Source of the DNA: an uncultured Alloprevotella sp.
GTDB taxonomy: Bacteria > Bacteroidota > Bacteroidia > Bacteroidales > Bacteroidaceae
DNA: 64,000 bases
Assembly (NCBI GenBank): GCA_944322325.1
Contig: CALUOQ010000010.1
Location: forward strand, 1 to 64,000
Reading direction: 5' to 3'
Positions 9,076 to 18,938 of this stretch are shown piece by piece; the stretch's first letter is position 1; each line of letters starts with the position of its first letter. The notes beneath the pieces were generated by a model. That model searched no databases and was not told where the DNA came from. It was given only the letters and a program-made list of their open reading frames with translations. Position numbers and translations under genes: made by a program.

Positions 9076-10461
9076 ATGGAAAAAGTCTTTAGTTATATTT
9101 TAGGCCTGGGAGCGCCGGTAATGATGCCCATTATCTTTACGGTGCTGGGCGTTTGCATCGGCGTGAAACTGGGCAAGGCCGTCAAGAGCGGCCTGCTGGT
9201 CGGTGTCGGCTTCGTCGGTCTGTCGATTGTGACCGCTTTGCTGACTACGGCGTTGGGCCCTGCGTTGAACAACGTGGTCGACATTTATGATTTGCAGTTA
9301 GGCGTCTTCGACATGGGGTGGCCCGCTGCGGCGAGTATCGCCTACAACACGACGGTCGGGGCCTTTGTGATTCCCGTCTGTCTCGGCGTCAACCTGCTGA
9401 TGCTGCTGACCCGGACCACGCGGACGGTGAACATCGACTTGTGGAACTACTGGCACTTCGCGTTTATCGGTGCCATTGTCTATTTTGCCAGTGACAACAT
9501 CTGGTGGGGATTCTTCGCTGCAGTGATTTGCTATATCCTGACGATGGTCGTTGCCGACCTTACGGCCGACAAGTTCCAGAAGTTTTACGAGAAAGTCGAC
9601 GGTATCTCGATTCCCCAGCCCTTCTGTGCAGGCTTTGTGCCGTTCGCCATCGCCATCAATAAGCTGCTGGATAAAATTCCAGGTATCAACAAAATACAAA
9701 TCGACGCCGAAGGGATGAAAAAGAAGTTCGGACTGCTGGGCGAGCCTTTGTTTCTCGGCGTCATCGTCGGATGCCTTGTCGGTATCTTAGCGAAATACGA
9801 ACTGCCCAAAGTCCTGATGCTCGGTGTCCAGATGGGCGCCGTCATGGAGCTTATCCCCCGCATCACGGGCCTGTTCATCGAAGGCCTGATGCCAATCTCC
9901 GACGCGACGCGCCAGCTGATAGCCCGAAAATTCAAGAATGCCGCCGGTCTGAACATAGGCATGAGCCCGGCGCTGGTAATCGGGCATCCGACGACCTTGG
10001 TCGTGTCCCTGCTGCTGATACCGGTGATTATTTTCCTGTCGGTGATACTGCCGGGCAACGAGTTCCTGCCGCTGGCTTCCCTTGCGGGCATGTTCTATCT
10101 TTTCCCGCTGGTGTTGCCCATTACTAAGGGAAATGTGTTCAAGACGTTCATCGTCGGCCTTGTCGCGCTGGTGATAGGTGTTTACTTCGTGACCAATCTG
10201 GCGCCCGCTTTCTCGCGTGCGGCCGAGGATGTCTACGCCATGACGCAAGATACGGCCGTGAAGATTCCCGACGGCTTCGACCATGCCGCCGCTTTGGACT
10301 TCGCGTCGAGTCCTTTCTCGTGGATTATCTACCACCTGACCGTTACGCTGAAGTATGTCGGCGTGGCGCTGTTGGTGCTGTTCACCGGGTTCATGGTCTG
10401 GTGGAATCACGTCAGGATAGTCCGTGCGAACAAGAAAAACAGTAACGAATCAAACCAATAA
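9076..10461 (+). CDS. Galactitol-type PTS IIC-like permease without IIA/IIB
   Basis: A 461-residue polytopic membrane protein with many hydrophobic segments. It aligns by eye with E. coli GatC along most of its length: '[19 protein letters not shown]', 'VFDMGWPAA', '[19 protein letters not shown]', 'FGLLGEPL', '[17 protein letters not shown]' and 'SPALVIGH' all have GatC counterparts. Known GatC proteins work with IIA and IIB and phosphorylate their sugar; no IIA, IIB, HPr or enzyme I gene is in this window. In this operon it is the only inner-membrane carrier, and it sits directly before kduI (5-bp gap), so it probably moves a keto-deoxyuronate, perhaps without phosphorylation. Family membership is well supported; substrate and mechanism are inferred. 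Confidence 0.85.
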   Translation: MEKVFSYILGLGAPVMMPIIFTVLGVCIGVKLGKAVKSGLLVGVGFVGLSIVTALLTTALGPALNNVVDIYDLQLGVFDMGWPAAASIAYNTTVGAFVIPVCLGVNLLMLLTRTTRTVNIDLWNYWHFAFIGAIVYFASDNIWWGFFAAVICYILTMVVADLTADKFQKFYEKVDGISIPQPFCAGFVPFAIAINKLLDKIPGINKIQIDAEGMKKKFGLLGEPLFLGVIVGCLVGILAKYELPKVLMLGVQMGAVMELIPRITGLFIEGLMPISDATRQLIARKFKNAAGLNIGMSPALVIGHPTTLVVSLLLIPVIIFLSVILPGNEFLPLASLAGMFYLFPLVLPITKGNVFKTFIVGLVALVIGVYFVTNLAPAFSRAAEDVYAMTQDTAVKIPDGFDHAAALDFASSPFSWIIYHLTVTLKYVGVALLVLFTGFMVWWNHVRIVRANKKNSNESNQ

Positions 10462-10466
10462 AGCGT

Positions 10467-11387
10467 ATGAAAAAAATAATGCTTGCGTTGATGTTCGGGA
10501 CGCTGCTTGCGCCCGCCAGCGCTCAAGTGAAGTATCGGATGCAGACTGCCTGCCATCCGCAGGACGTAAAGACCTACGACACGGAGCTGCTCCGCAGTCG
10601 TTTCATGATGGACAAAGTAATGGTGCCCGACGAGATCAACGTGACTTACTCCCTGTACGATCGTTTTATCTTCGGCGGCGCCATGCCTGTCGCCAAGGAG
10701 CTTTCGCTCGACACCATCGCTCCGCTGAAGGCGCCTTACTTCCTGTTCAACCGCGAGCTCGGTGTGATTAACGTGGGCGGCGAGGGCGTCGTGACGGTTG
10801 ACGGCAAGGAGTACACCCTCGGTTTCAAGGACGCCCTCTACGTCGGCCGCGGCAACGAAAAGGTTACTTTCAAGAGCAAGGACGCCAGTCAGCCGGCGAA
10901 GTTCTACATTAACTCGGCCACAGCGCACAAGGCGTATAAAACACAGCTGATAACCATCGACGGAAGGAAGGGGTCGCTGAAGTCGAACTCTTTCCCCGCC
11001 GGAAAAATGGAAGAGAGCAACGATCGCGTCATAAACCAGCTCATTGTGAAGAACGTGCTCGAGGAAGGCCCCTGCCAGCTGCAAATGGGCCTCACCGAGC
11101 TGAAGCCGGGCAGCGTATGGAACACGATGCCGGCCCATACGCACAGTCGTCGTATCGAGGCGTACTTCTATTTCAACGTACCCGAAGGAAACCGTATCTG
11201 CCACCTGATGGGCGAGCCCAAGGAGGAACGGTTGGTCTGGCTGTCTAACGAACAAGCCATCATGTCGCCCGAGTGGTCCATCCACGCCGCTGCTGGAACG
11301 AGCAACTACATGTTCATTTGGGGCATGGCCGGCGAGAATCTGGACTACAACGACATGGACAAGATTTCGTACTCCGAGATGAGATAA
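10467..11387 (+). CDS. kduI: KduI, 5-keto-4-deoxyuronate isomerase with signal peptide
   Basis: A 306-residue cupin-fold isomerase that converts 5-keto-4-deoxyuronate (DKI) to DKII. The predicted zinc ligands are all present: H224 and H226 in 'AHTHSRR', E231, and H273 in 'SIHAA'. The body aligns end to end with E. coli KduI (278 residues), but here it is preceded by about 20 residues that look like a Sec signal peptide: [20 protein letters not shown]. The E. coli N terminus corresponds to the residues straight after this peptide. A downstream ATG could in principle start a cytosolic form, but the nearest (codon 25) would cut into the conserved N terminus. It overlaps nothing and ends 11 bp before kdgK. 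Function is secure; periplasmic location is inferred. Confidence 0.93.
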   Translation: MKKIMLALMFGTLLAPASAQVKYRMQTACHPQDVKTYDTELLRSRFMMDKVMVPDEINVTYSLYDRFIFGGAMPVAKELSLDTIAPLKAPYFLFNRELGVINVGGEGVVTVDGKEYTLGFKDALYVGRGNEKVTFKSKDASQPAKFYINSATAHKAYKTQLITIDGRKGSLKSNSFPAGKMEESNDRVINQLIVKNVLEEGPCQLQMGLTELKPGSVWNTMPAHTHSRRIEAYFYFNVPEGNRICHLMGEPKEERLVWLSNEQAIMSPEWSIHAAAGTSNYMFIWGMAGENLDYNDMDKISYSEMR

Positions 11388-11398
11388 ACACTGTCGTC

Positions 11399-12421
11399 AT
11401 GAGTAAGATTGTCACTTTAGGCGAAATCATGCTCCGCCTGTCGACGCCCGGCCATAGCCGTTTTGTTCAGTCGGACGCTTTCGATGTGGTTTATGGCGGC
11501 GGCGAGGCCAACGTGGCCGTCAGTTGTGCGAACTACGGGCACGACGCTTATTTCGTCACCAAGCTCCCGACGCACGAAATCGGACAGGCTGCCGTCAACT
11601 CGTTGCGCCGCATGGGTGTGCACACCGATTATATTACGCGCGGCGGCGACAGGGTAGGCATTTACTACCTCGAGAGCGGCTCGGCCATGCGTCCGAGCAA
11701 GGTCATCTACGACCGTGCCCATTCGGCCATTGCCGAAGCCACGCCGGACGACTTCGATTTCGACGCCATCATGGCGGGAACCGATTGGTTCCACTGGTCC
11801 GGCATCACGCCGGCCCTTTCGGACAGCACGGCCGAACTGACACGCTTGGCTTGCGAAGCGGCCAAGCGCCACGGCGTAATGGTCTCCGTGGATTTGAACT
11901 TCCGGAAAAAACTCTGGACGCCCGAAAAGGCGCAGTCCGTTATGCGGCCGTTGATGACCTACGTGGACGTCTGCATCGGCAATGAGGAAGACGCCGAGCG
12001 CTGCCTTGGTTTCAAGCCCGACGCCGACGTCGAGGCCGGCCAGACGGCAGCCGAGGGATACAAGGGCATTTTCCGCAGTATGGCCGAGGCGTTCGGTTTC
12101 AAGTATGTGGCTTCCACGCTGCGCGAGTCCTATTCGGCTTCGCACAACGGTTGGAAGGGCATGATTTACGACGGCCGCGAGTTCTACGTGTCGCGCCACT
12201 ACGACATTGAGCCGATAGTCGACCGTGTAGGCGGCGGCGACTCCTTTTCCGCCGGCATTATCCACGGACTGCTGACCAAACCGTCGCAGGCCGAGGCCTT
12301 GGAGTTTGCCGTGGCTGCGTCGGCGTTGAAACATACCATTCCCGGGGATGTCAACATGGTGACAGCCGCGGAAGTCGAGGCCTTGGTGGGCGGAGATACT
12401 TCCGGCCGCGTACAGCGATGA
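11399..12421 (+). CDS. kdgK: 2-keto-3-deoxygluconate kinase (PfkB family)
   Basis: A 340-residue cytosolic ribokinase-family sugar kinase. The family signatures are 'GGEANVA' near residue 34 and '[12 protein letters not shown]' (275-286), with D281 as catalytic base. It should phosphorylate KDG to 2-keto-3-deoxy-6-phosphogluconate with ATP. The ATG at 11399 lies 11 bp after the kduI stop and yields the standard N terminus ([14 protein letters not shown]). The frame is open further upstream within kduI, but that stretch does not belong to the family. It is the seventh gene of the operon. Confidence 0.94.
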   Translation: MSKIVTLGEIMLRLSTPGHSRFVQSDAFDVVYGGGEANVAVSCANYGHDAYFVTKLPTHEIGQAAVNSLRRMGVHTDYITRGGDRVGIYYLESGSAMRPSKVIYDRAHSAIAEATPDDFDFDAIMAGTDWFHWSGITPALSDSTAELTRLACEAAKRHGVMVSVDLNFRKKLWTPEKAQSVMRPLMTYVDVCIGNEEDAERCLGFKPDADVEAGQTAAEGYKGIFRSMAEAFGFKYVASTLRESYSASHNGWKGMIYDGREFYVSRHYDIEPIVDRVGGGDSFSAGIIHGLLTKPSQAEALEFAVAASALKHTIPGDVNMVTAAEVEALVGGDTSGRVQR

Positions 12422-12467
12422 ACCGGCGCACAAACAAATTGAAAATCCAGAACCAAGAAGAAAAGGA

Positions 12468-13139
12468 ATGGCTAAATTTGATCAGTTGGCAGTCTTAGGA
12501 AAGATGAAGGATACGGGCATGGTCCCCGTCTTCTACCATGCGGATGCCGAAGTGGCGAAGCAGGTCATTGCGGCCTGCTACGAGGGTGGCGTCCGCGTGT
12601 TCGAGTTTACGAATCGCGGCGATTTTGCCCATGAAGTGTTTGCCGACGTCGTGCGCCACGTGCGCCAGGCGTGCCCGGAGCTGGCAGTCGGTGTCGGTTC
12701 GGTGATTGACGCCCCAACGGCGGCGCTTTATCTGCAACTCGGGGCCGACTTTGTGGTCGGCCCGATGTTCAACGCCGAAATCTCAAAGGTTTGCAATCGT
12801 CGTTCGGTGCCCTACGTGCCGGGTTGTGGTACTGTGACCGAGGTGAGCGCGGCGCAGGAAACCGGTTGCCAGGTCTGTAAGGTGTTCCCCGGCGACGTGC
12901 TCGGCCCTAAGTTCGTGAAAGGGCTTCGCGCGCCTATGCCGTGGTCGAAGCTGATGGTGACCGGTGGTGTCGAGCCTACGGAGGAAAATCTTACCGCCTG
13001 GTTCCGTGCTGGCGTGTTCTGCGTCGGGATGGGCTCCAAGCTGTTCCCGGCCGCCGTCATCTCGTCCGGCGATTGGCCGGCCGTCACGGCGAAGTGTGCC
13101 GAAGCGTTGGGCTACATCCGGAAAGCCCGTTCGCTCTGA
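12468..13139 (+). CDS. kdgA: KDPG aldolase
   Basis: A 223-residue TIM-barrel class I aldolase (Eda/KdgA family), cytosolic. It splits 2-keto-3-deoxy-6-phosphogluconate into pyruvate and glyceraldehyde-3-phosphate. The Schiff-base lysine is K138 in 'CKVFPGD', and the general acid/base glutamate is E46 in 'FEFTNRG'. 'GPMFNAEI' and 'PGCGTVTE' are the usual phosphate and pyruvate-site neighbours. It is the last gene of the uronate operon and is followed after 23 bp by a strong terminator. The enzyme could also serve the Entner-Doudoroff pathway, but the operon points to uronate use. Confidence 0.94.
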   Translation: MAKFDQLAVLGKMKDTGMVPVFYHADAEVAKQVIAACYEGGVRVFEFTNRGDFAHEVFADVVRHVRQACPELAVGVGSVIDAPTAALYLQLGADFVVGPMFNAEISKVCNRRSVPYVPGCGTVTEVSAAQETGCQVCKVFPGDVLGPKFVKGLRAPMPWSKLMVTGGVEPTEENLTAWFRAGVFCVGMGSKLFPAAVISSGDWPAVTAKCAEALGYIRKARSL

Positions 13140-13162
13140 CCGATGGCTTGAATTGATAGGCT

Positions 13163-13207
13163 GCCCGGTCCGCCTGAATCCTGTGGGACGGACCGGGCGG
13201 TTTTCGT
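13163..13207 (+). terminator. Rho-independent terminator of the uronate operon
   Basis: A perfect 10-bp stem (GCCCGGTCCG / CGGACCGGGC, 13163-13172 and 13189-13198) is followed by GGTTTTCGTTT. Confidence 0.85.
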
Positions 13208-13571
13208 TTGCCCCGCTGTGTTTTTTTTGTCTGCATTTGCGGGGGGTATGGTGCCGAGTGTCAGCCGCTGTCGCGCTGTTGGATTGGGCATCGCAGGCAC
13301 AGGTAGACCCATGGCCTTGTTGTCGCTGTTTTTCAGCCGATTAAATCTATATAAGTGTAGTTTTGGAAAACTTTTTCGCTTTTGAAAAATCATAAATTGC
13401 AGATTTTGAAATGATTAGCGTTTTCTTTGGGAAAACTTTGTCAGCTATCGAAACTTTTAAGTTCTCCGCTATATATAATTAAAAAGTTATCCGTAGCTTT
13501 GCAACGCTTCTCCGGAGGTTCCTTCCGGCGTGGTGCGAATGAGACATTAACTTCTAATCTGACATACGACA
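13208..13571 (+). promoter_or_regulatory. AT-rich leader region upstream of nrdJ
   Basis: No gene seen in these 364 bp. The stretch 13330-13500 is clearly richer in A/T than its surroundings. TAGCTTTG at 13494-13501 fits the -7 box and would give a leader of about 65 nt; no TTTG at 19-20 bp upstream. I looked for a cobalamin riboswitch, since nrdJ is B12-dependent, and did not find the B12 box. Confidence 0.4.
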
Positions 13572-16112
13572 GTGGAACAGAAAACTTACACTTACGACGA
13601 AGCCTTCTCGGCGACGCTCGCCTACTTCGAGGGCGACGAACTGGCCGCCCGCGTATGGGTTAATAAATACGCCATGAAGGATTCGTTCGGCCACATCTTC
13701 GAGCAGACGCCCGCGGACATGCATTGGCGTTTAGCACGCGAGGTGGCGCGTATCGAGCAGAAGTATGCGAATCCCGTCCCGGCTGAGCAAATCTTCGAGC
13801 TCTTCGACCATTTCCGCTACATCATTCCCGCGGGTAGCCCCATGACTGGCATCGGCAACGATCAGCAGATTGCCTCGTTGTCGAATTGCTTCGTCATCGG
13901 TCTCGACGGCGACGCTGACTCCTATGGCGCTATCCTGAAAATCGACGAGGAACAGGTGCAGCTCATGAAGCGCCGTGGCGGCGTGGGGCACGACCTTTCG
14001 CAAGTGCGTCCCAAGGGTTCGCCCGTCAAGAACTCTGCCCTGACGTCGACAGGCCTTGTCCCTTTCATGGAGCGCTACAGCAACTCCACGCGCGAGGTGG
14101 CTCAGGACGGCCGGCGCGGCGCCCTGATGCTCTCGGTCAGCATCAAGCACCCCGACTCGGAGGCTTTCATCGACGCCAAGATGACCGAAGGCAAGGTGAC
14201 CGGCGCCAACGTGAGCGTGAAGATAGACGACGAGTTCATGCAGGCCGCCATTGACGGGCGTCCTTACGTGCAACAGTTCCCCATCACCGGTCCCGACCCT
14301 ATGGTGAGCAAGGAAATCGACGCCGCCGCCCTGTGGAAAAAAATCGTGCATAACGCTTGGAAGTCGGCCGAGCCCGGCGTGTTGTTCTGGGACACCATCC
14401 TGCGCGAGAGTATCCCCGACTGTTATGCCGACCTTGGTTTCCGCACCGTGTCGACCAACCCTTGCGGCGAAATCCCCCTTTGCCCTTACGACAGTTGCCG
14501 CCTCCTGGCCCTCAACCTCTACTCCTACGTCAAGAATCCCTTTACCGAGCAGGCTGAGTTCGATTTCGAGCTTTTCCGCCAGCACGTTCAGCTCGCCCAG
14601 CGTATCATGGACGACATTATCGACCTGGAGCAGGAAAAAATTGAGCTGATTCTGCAAAAAATCGATTCCGACCCGCAAAGCGAGGACGTCAAGCACACCG
14701 AACGCCATCTATGGGAAAAAATCAGCCGCAAGACGGCACAAGGCCGCCGCACCGGCGTGGGCATCACGGCCGAGGGCGACATGATTGCCGCCATGGGACT
14801 GCGATACGGCACTGAGGAGGCCACCGCTTTTGCCGTCGAGGTGCAGCGCACCCTGGCGCTGGCCGCCTATCGTTCGTCGGTGACGATGGCCCGCGAACGC
14901 GGCGCGTTTGAAGTCTACGACGCCGAGCGCGAGAAGAACAACCCCTTTATTCTTCGCCTCATGGAGGCCGATCCCGAGCTCTACAACGACATGGCGCGCT
15001 ACGGTCGCCGCAACATTGCTTGCCTCACCATTGCGCCCACCGGCACCACCAGCCTGATGACGCAGACCACTTCGGGCATCGAGCCGGTCTTCCTTCCCGT
15101 CTACAAGCGCCGCCGCAAGGTGAATCCCGGCGACCCCTCGGTTCACGTGGACTTTGTCGACGAGACGGGCGACGCTTTCGAGGAATACATCGTCTACCAC
15201 CAGAAGTTCCTCACCTGGATGCGTGCCAAGGGCATCGACACCCAGAAACGCTACACGCAGGAGGAGATCGACCGCCTCGTCGAGCAGTCGCCTTACTACA
15301 AAGCGACAGCCAACGACGTCGACTGGCTCATGAAAGTCAGGATGCAGGGCGCTATTCAGAAGTGGGTGGACCACAGCATTAGCGTGACGGTCAACCTGCC
15401 CGCCAACGTCGACGAGGAACTCGTCAACCGTCTTTACATCGAGGCCTGGCGATGCGGGTGCAAGGGCTGCACCATCTATCGCGACGGCTCGCGCGCCGGT
15501 GTCATGATCAGCGTCAAGAAGAAAGACGAGAAGGCCCAGATTCCCGAGTGCCTGCCGCCCAAGGTGGTGGAGCGCCGCCCCGAGGTGCTCGAGTGCGACG
15601 TGGTGCGTTTCCAGAACAACAAGGAGAAGTGGGTGGCCTTTGTCGGACTGCTCGAGGGCCATCCTTATGAAATCTTCACCGGACTCCAGGACGATGATGA
15701 GGGCATCGTGCTGCCCAAGACCGTCACTTCGGGCCGCATCATCAAGCAGGTGAACCCCGACGGCACCAAGCGCTACGACTTCCAGTTCGAGAACAAGCGC
15801 GGCTACAAGACTACGGTCGAGGGCCTCTCCGAGAAGTTCAATCCCGAGTACTGGAATTACGCCAAACTCATCTCCAGTGTGCTGCGCTACCGTATGCCTA
15901 TCGACCACGTCATTCGTCTGGTCGACTCCCTCCAGCTTGAGAGCGAGACCATCAACACCTGGAAGAACGGCGTCACCCGCGCGCTGAAGCGTTACGTCAC
16001 CGACGGCACCGCCGCCAAAGGACAGAAATGCCCCAACTGCGGTCAGGAAACCCTCGTCTACCAGGAGGGCTGTCTCATCTGCAAGCATTGCGGCGCCTCG
16101 CGCTGCGGATAG
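13572..16112 (+). CDS. nrdJ: Class II (adenosylcobalamin-dependent) ribonucleotide reductase
   Basis: An 846-residue enzyme that reduces ribonucleotides to deoxyribonucleotides without needing oxygen, using adenosylcobalamin to create the thiyl radical. Signatures: 'SLSNCFVIG' near residue 103 (first redox Cys), 'VGHDLSQVRPKGSPV' for substrate binding, 'NPCGEIPL' with the active-site Cys and Glu, 'SCRLLALNLYSYV', and a Cys-rich tail 'CPNCGQ...CLICKHCGASRCG' that can carry zinc and shuttle electrons. The start codon is GTG at 13572, which gives MEQKTYTYDEAF; no ATG is suitably placed before the conserved N terminus. No nrdA/B or nrdD is in the window. The organism would need B12 uptake or synthesis. 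Confidence 0.95.
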   Translation: MEQKTYTYDEAFSATLAYFEGDELAARVWVNKYAMKDSFGHIFEQTPADMHWRLAREVARIEQKYANPVPAEQIFELFDHFRYIIPAGSPMTGIGNDQQIASLSNCFVIGLDGDADSYGAILKIDEEQVQLMKRRGGVGHDLSQVRPKGSPVKNSALTSTGLVPFMERYSNSTREVAQDGRRGALMLSVSIKHPDSEAFIDAKMTEGKVTGANVSVKIDDEFMQAAIDGRPYVQQFPITGPDPMVSKEIDAAALWKKIVHNAWKSAEPGVLFWDTILRESIPDCYADLGFRTVSTNPCGEIPLCPYDSCRLLALNLYSYVKNPFTEQAEFDFELFRQHVQLAQRIMDDIIDLEQEKIELILQKIDSDPQSEDVKHTERHLWEKISRKTAQGRRTGVGITAEGDMIAAMGLRYGTEEATAFAVEVQRTLALAAYRSSVTMARERGAFEVYDAEREKNNPFILRLMEADPELYNDMARYGRRNIACLTIAPTGTTSLMTQTTSGIEPVFLPVYKRRRKVNPGDPSVHVDFVDETGDAFEEYIVYHQKFLTWMRAKGIDTQKRYTQEEIDRLVEQSPYYKATANDVDWLMKVRMQGAIQKWVDHSISVTVNLPANVDEELVNRLYIEAWRCGCKGCTIYRDGSRAGVMISVKKKDEKAQIPECLPPKVVERRPEVLECDVVRFQNNKEKWVAFVGLLEGHPYEIFTGLQDDDEGIVLPKTVTSGRIIKQVNPDGTKRYDFQFENKRGYKTTVEGLSEKFNPEYWNYAKLISSVLRYRMPIDHVIRLVDSLQLESETINTWKNGVTRALKRYVTDGTAAKGQKCPNCGQETLVYQEGCLICKHCGASRCG

Positions 16113-16219
16113 CCTGTCGGTCGCTCAGCCCCGTCACGCCCGTAGCTTTCCAGTTTTTCAGCAAAGTCATGTGCCTTATGGGGGCAGTGATCCCGATGGC
16201 GGACAAAGCCCTGCGCTGA

Positions 16220-16282
16220 ACAAGTACTACGATAGGATTTTCTGTCGCTGCGATAGGAAAAACCATCGTAGTACTTGTTTTG
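16220..16282. repeat. 21-bp-period array R2 (between nrdJ and folB)
   Basis: Three words start at 16220, 16241 and 16262 (ACAAGTACTACGATAG, TCTGTCGCTGCGATAG, ACCATCGTAGTACTTG) with spacers gattt, gaaaa, ttttg. 16219-16233 and 16265-16279 form a perfect 15-bp inverted repeat around the central word. Confidence 0.9.
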
Positions 16283-16313
16283 GCCGAGGGCAGTAATATG
16301 AAAAATCAGAACA

Positions 16314-16727
16314 ATGACAGGCTTTATTTCCCAGTCCTCACTTACGCCCGACGTCGTATTCGACCGCCAGACCGTTGTCCTGCGTGCCCTCCGCTTCTAC
16401 GCCCGTCACGGCGTGCTGTCCCAGGAGCGCACCGTGGGCGGATGGTTCACGGTGGACCTGCGCCTCGACGTCGCGCCTGACCCTCGTGCGCTCGATGCCG
16501 ACTGTCTCGACGGTACGGTGGACTACGGCGCCGTCTATGCCACGGTGCGCCGTGAGATGGAGCAGCCCTCCCGCCTGCTCGAGCACGCAGCCGCCCGCGT
16601 GGTCCGCGCTGTGTTGCGCGAATTTCCCGCCGTGCAGTCGCTCACCGTCAGCCTACAAAAGGACAATCCGCCGGCCCGGGCCGACAGCGGCGGCATGGGC
16701 GTCGAACTGACCGCCCGTCGGCGCTGA
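16314..16727 (+). CDS. folB: Dihydroneopterin aldolase
   Basis: A 137-residue cytosolic enzyme of folate synthesis that releases glycolaldehyde from 7,8-dihydroneopterin. Family marks are 'FYARHGVLSQERTVGGWF' with the substrate-binding glutamate E38, 'LEHAAARVV', and the catalytic lysine K116 in 'LQKDNPPA'. The N-terminal 20 residues before 'VVLRALRF' are longer than in E. coli FolB, so a slightly later start is possible, though no other ATG lies between 16314 and the conserved core. It ends 42 bp before the PL8 gene. thyA and folA, in the same cofactor pathway, are 38 kb away. Confidence 0.9.
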   Translation: MTGFISQSSLTPDVVFDRQTVVLRALRFYARHGVLSQERTVGGWFTVDLRLDVAPDPRALDADCLDGTVDYGAVYATVRREMEQPSRLLEHAAARVVRAVLREFPAVQSLTVSLQKDNPPARADSGGMGVELTARRR

Positions 16728-16769
16728 CCGGTCGGCCTTGTATTTATTCCAAAACCTACTCCGAACGTC

Positions 16770-18767
16770 ATGAAAAGAGTCTTGTGTTTTTCTCTCCTGC
16801 TGTCCGTGATTCCGGTGGCAGCCCCGGCCGACATCATCGATAGCCTCTCGGCGCGCTACTGCCGCAGTCTGGCCGGTGCCGACGCCGGGTTGGTGCCCGC
16901 GCTGGAGCTACTCGCCCGCACGCCGCGCGAGGCCGAAGTGTCGGACCAGAACGTTGTCGAGCTCCAGCAGCGCTATCCCGTGACGCAGGCCGAGGCCGAC
17001 AGCCTCGTCGCCGCGTTGCGCCCCGACGGCACCTGGCCCGACATCAACTACGCCGACACACTGCGGTCGGGCTGGGCGCCCAAACGTCACGTGGAGCGCC
17101 TCCACGCCTTGGCCCGCCGCCACTACGTCGCTCCTGCGCTCGCCACGGCCGAGGCCCTGCACCGCGCCTTGGGCTACTGGCTTCGCGAGCGGCCCGTCTG
17201 CCGCAACTGGTGGTACAACCAAATCGGTGTGCCCCGCACGTTGGGGCAGGCGTGTCTGCTTTTCGCCCCCTCGCTGACCGAGGCCGAGCGCCGCGGGGTG
17301 GGCGAGGTGATGCGGCAGGCCCGCTTCGGCATGACGGGGCAAAACAAGGTGTGGCTGGCCGGCAACGTGCTGCTGCGCGCGCTGCTTGAGGCCGACACCG
17401 CCTTGGTGCGTCGCGCGCGCGACGAGATAGCCGCCGAGCTGGTCACGGGGCGCGCCGAGGGCATACAGCCCGACTGGTCGTTCCATCAGCACGGCCCCCA
17501 GCCGCAATGGGGCAACTACGGCCTCTCGTTCCTCTCGGGCATGAGTTTTTACGCCGAGCTCTTCGATGCGACGCCCTATGCCTTTACGCCGCGTCAGCGG
17601 GCCTTGCTCGACAGCCTCCTGGTCCAAGGTTATCGCTGGGTGCTCTGGCGCGGACGATTCGACGTCAACGCCCTGGGGCGCCAGCTCTTCCGCAATGCCG
17701 ACCGCGACAAGGGGTTCGTCCTCCTGCTGGCTGCCCAGTCGCTGCGGCGTGGCGCCAGTCCCGACGTGGTCGACGCCGTGCAACGCCTGGCCGACGAGAA
17801 TTTCTTCCATCCCGACCGCCCTACGGCCCTGACCGGTTACCGCCATTTCTACAGTTCCGACCAGACCCTCTACCGCACGCCCGGTTGGATGGCCTCGGTA
17901 CGCATGGCCTCGCAGCGCGTCGTCGGGACGGAGCTGGTCAACGAGGACAACCTGCAAGGTTATTACATGGCCGACGGGGCGCTCTATACCTACGTCCGGG
18001 GCGACGAGTACAGCAACATCTTCCCCTTGTGGAACTGGCGGCGCATTCCCGGCATCACGGCGCCCGACGTCGACGGCCCCCTGCCGCGCCGTCAGAGTAG
18101 CAACCGCACCCTCCGCGTGGGCGGGGTGGGCGATGGCGACCACGGCCTCACCGCCATGGAGCTCAACCGTGACGGCGTACATGCGCGCAAGGCTTGGGTG
18201 TTTGCGCCCGGCTTTGTGCTGTGCCTGGGGGCCGACGTGCGGACTGACCGTGCGCAGCCCCTTGTGACCACGGTCGAGCAGCGCCGTCGGCGCGGCGACG
18301 TATGGAAGGGCGACGACCGCTGGCACCATGACGGGACGGGCTACGTCGTGCTCGACGCCGACAGCATCGGCGTTCGTTCCGAGTACCGGCGGGGCCGCTG
18401 GCACGACGTCATGGGCATGTATCCGCCCGCCTGGACCGAGGGCGACGTATTCGAGCTGACCTTGCACCATGCCGCGGGCCATGCGGACAGTTATCAGTAC
18501 GTTGTGCTGCCCGGCGCCTCCCGGCGCCAGACCCGCCGGTTCCGCCCCGACCGGGCTTTCCGCGTGGAGCGCAACGACTCGACGGCGCAGGTGGTCCGTC
18601 TGGACAGCCGTCGCTACGTGGCCCTCTATGCCCCGGCTGACGTTTTGCTCGACGGCGGCCGCTCCGTGCGTCTGGACACCCCCGGACTCTACGTGCTCGA
18701 CGCCGCGGGCCGCCAGCTGGCCGGTAGTCCCTTTACTCCGGCTGAGGCTGTGCCGGCAGGGCGCTGA
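16770..18767 (+). CDS. PL8 family polysaccharide lyase (chondroitin/hyaluronate/xanthan type)
   Basis: A 665-residue exported lyase with a signal peptide (cleavage near VAAPA). The N-terminal alpha/alpha toroid carries the PL8 active-site pattern: N192 in 'TGQNKVW', H241 in 'DWSFHQHG' and Y250 in 'WGNYG', after the typical 'NWWYNQIGVP' (147-156). The C-terminal half is the beta-sandwich region. PL8 enzymes cut uronate-containing polysaccharides by beta-elimination and leave a 4,5-unsaturated uronic acid, which is the substrate of the GH88 enzyme encoded at 4.5 kb. At 665 residues it is at the short end of the family but looks intact. The exact polymer is not determined by sequence. Confidence 0.88.
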   Translation: MKRVLCFSLLLSVIPVAAPADIIDSLSARYCRSLAGADAGLVPALELLARTPREAEVSDQNVVELQQRYPVTQAEADSLVAALRPDGTWPDINYADTLRSGWAPKRHVERLHALARRHYVAPALATAEALHRALGYWLRERPVCRNWWYNQIGVPRTLGQACLLFAPSLTEAERRGVGEVMRQARFGMTGQNKVWLAGNVLLRALLEADTALVRRARDEIAAELVTGRAEGIQPDWSFHQHGPQPQWGNYGLSFLSGMSFYAELFDATPYAFTPRQRALLDSLLVQGYRWVLWRGRFDVNALGRQLFRNADRDKGFVLLLAAQSLRRGASPDVVDAVQRLADENFFHPDRPTALTGYRHFYSSDQTLYRTPGWMASVRMASQRVVGTELVNEDNLQGYYMADGALYTYVRGDEYSNIFPLWNWRRIPGITAPDVDGPLPRRQSSNRTLRVGGVGDGDHGLTAMELNRDGVHARKAWVFAPGFVLCLGADVRTDRAQPLVTTVEQRRRRGDVWKGDDRWHHDGTGYVVLDADSIGVRSEYRRGRWHDVMGMYPPAWTEGDVFELTLHHAAGHADSYQYVVLPGASRRQTRRFRPDRAFRVERNDSTAQVVRLDSRRYVALYAPADVLLDGGRSVRLDTPGLYVLDAAGRQLAGSPFTPAEAVPAGR

Positions 18768-18938
18768 TAGTCTGTACCGTCCGTGTAGTTCGGCGTTACG
18801 GGAGGGTTTTTCGTTCCCGCGGCGCCGAAAAATTTTCTCCTTCATTTTACTTTCGCCTTTTTCTCGGGTCTTTAGTGTGCAAGTGCCGCCGGGAGCTCAC
18901 GCCAGGCCTTGCGTAAGTGAAATTCAAAAGCCGAAAGA

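Noticed and set aside
13208-13571. Cobalamin riboswitch upstream of the B12-dependent ribonucleotide reductase
   Set aside because: I looked for the conserved B12 box and did not find it; the region is AT-rich without matching helices.
16220-16282. Arrays as ordinary rho-independent terminators
   Set aside because: Some hairpins have T runs, but arrays also lie in divergent 5' gaps (R1, R3, R6) and inside lpxK, where a terminator makes no sense.
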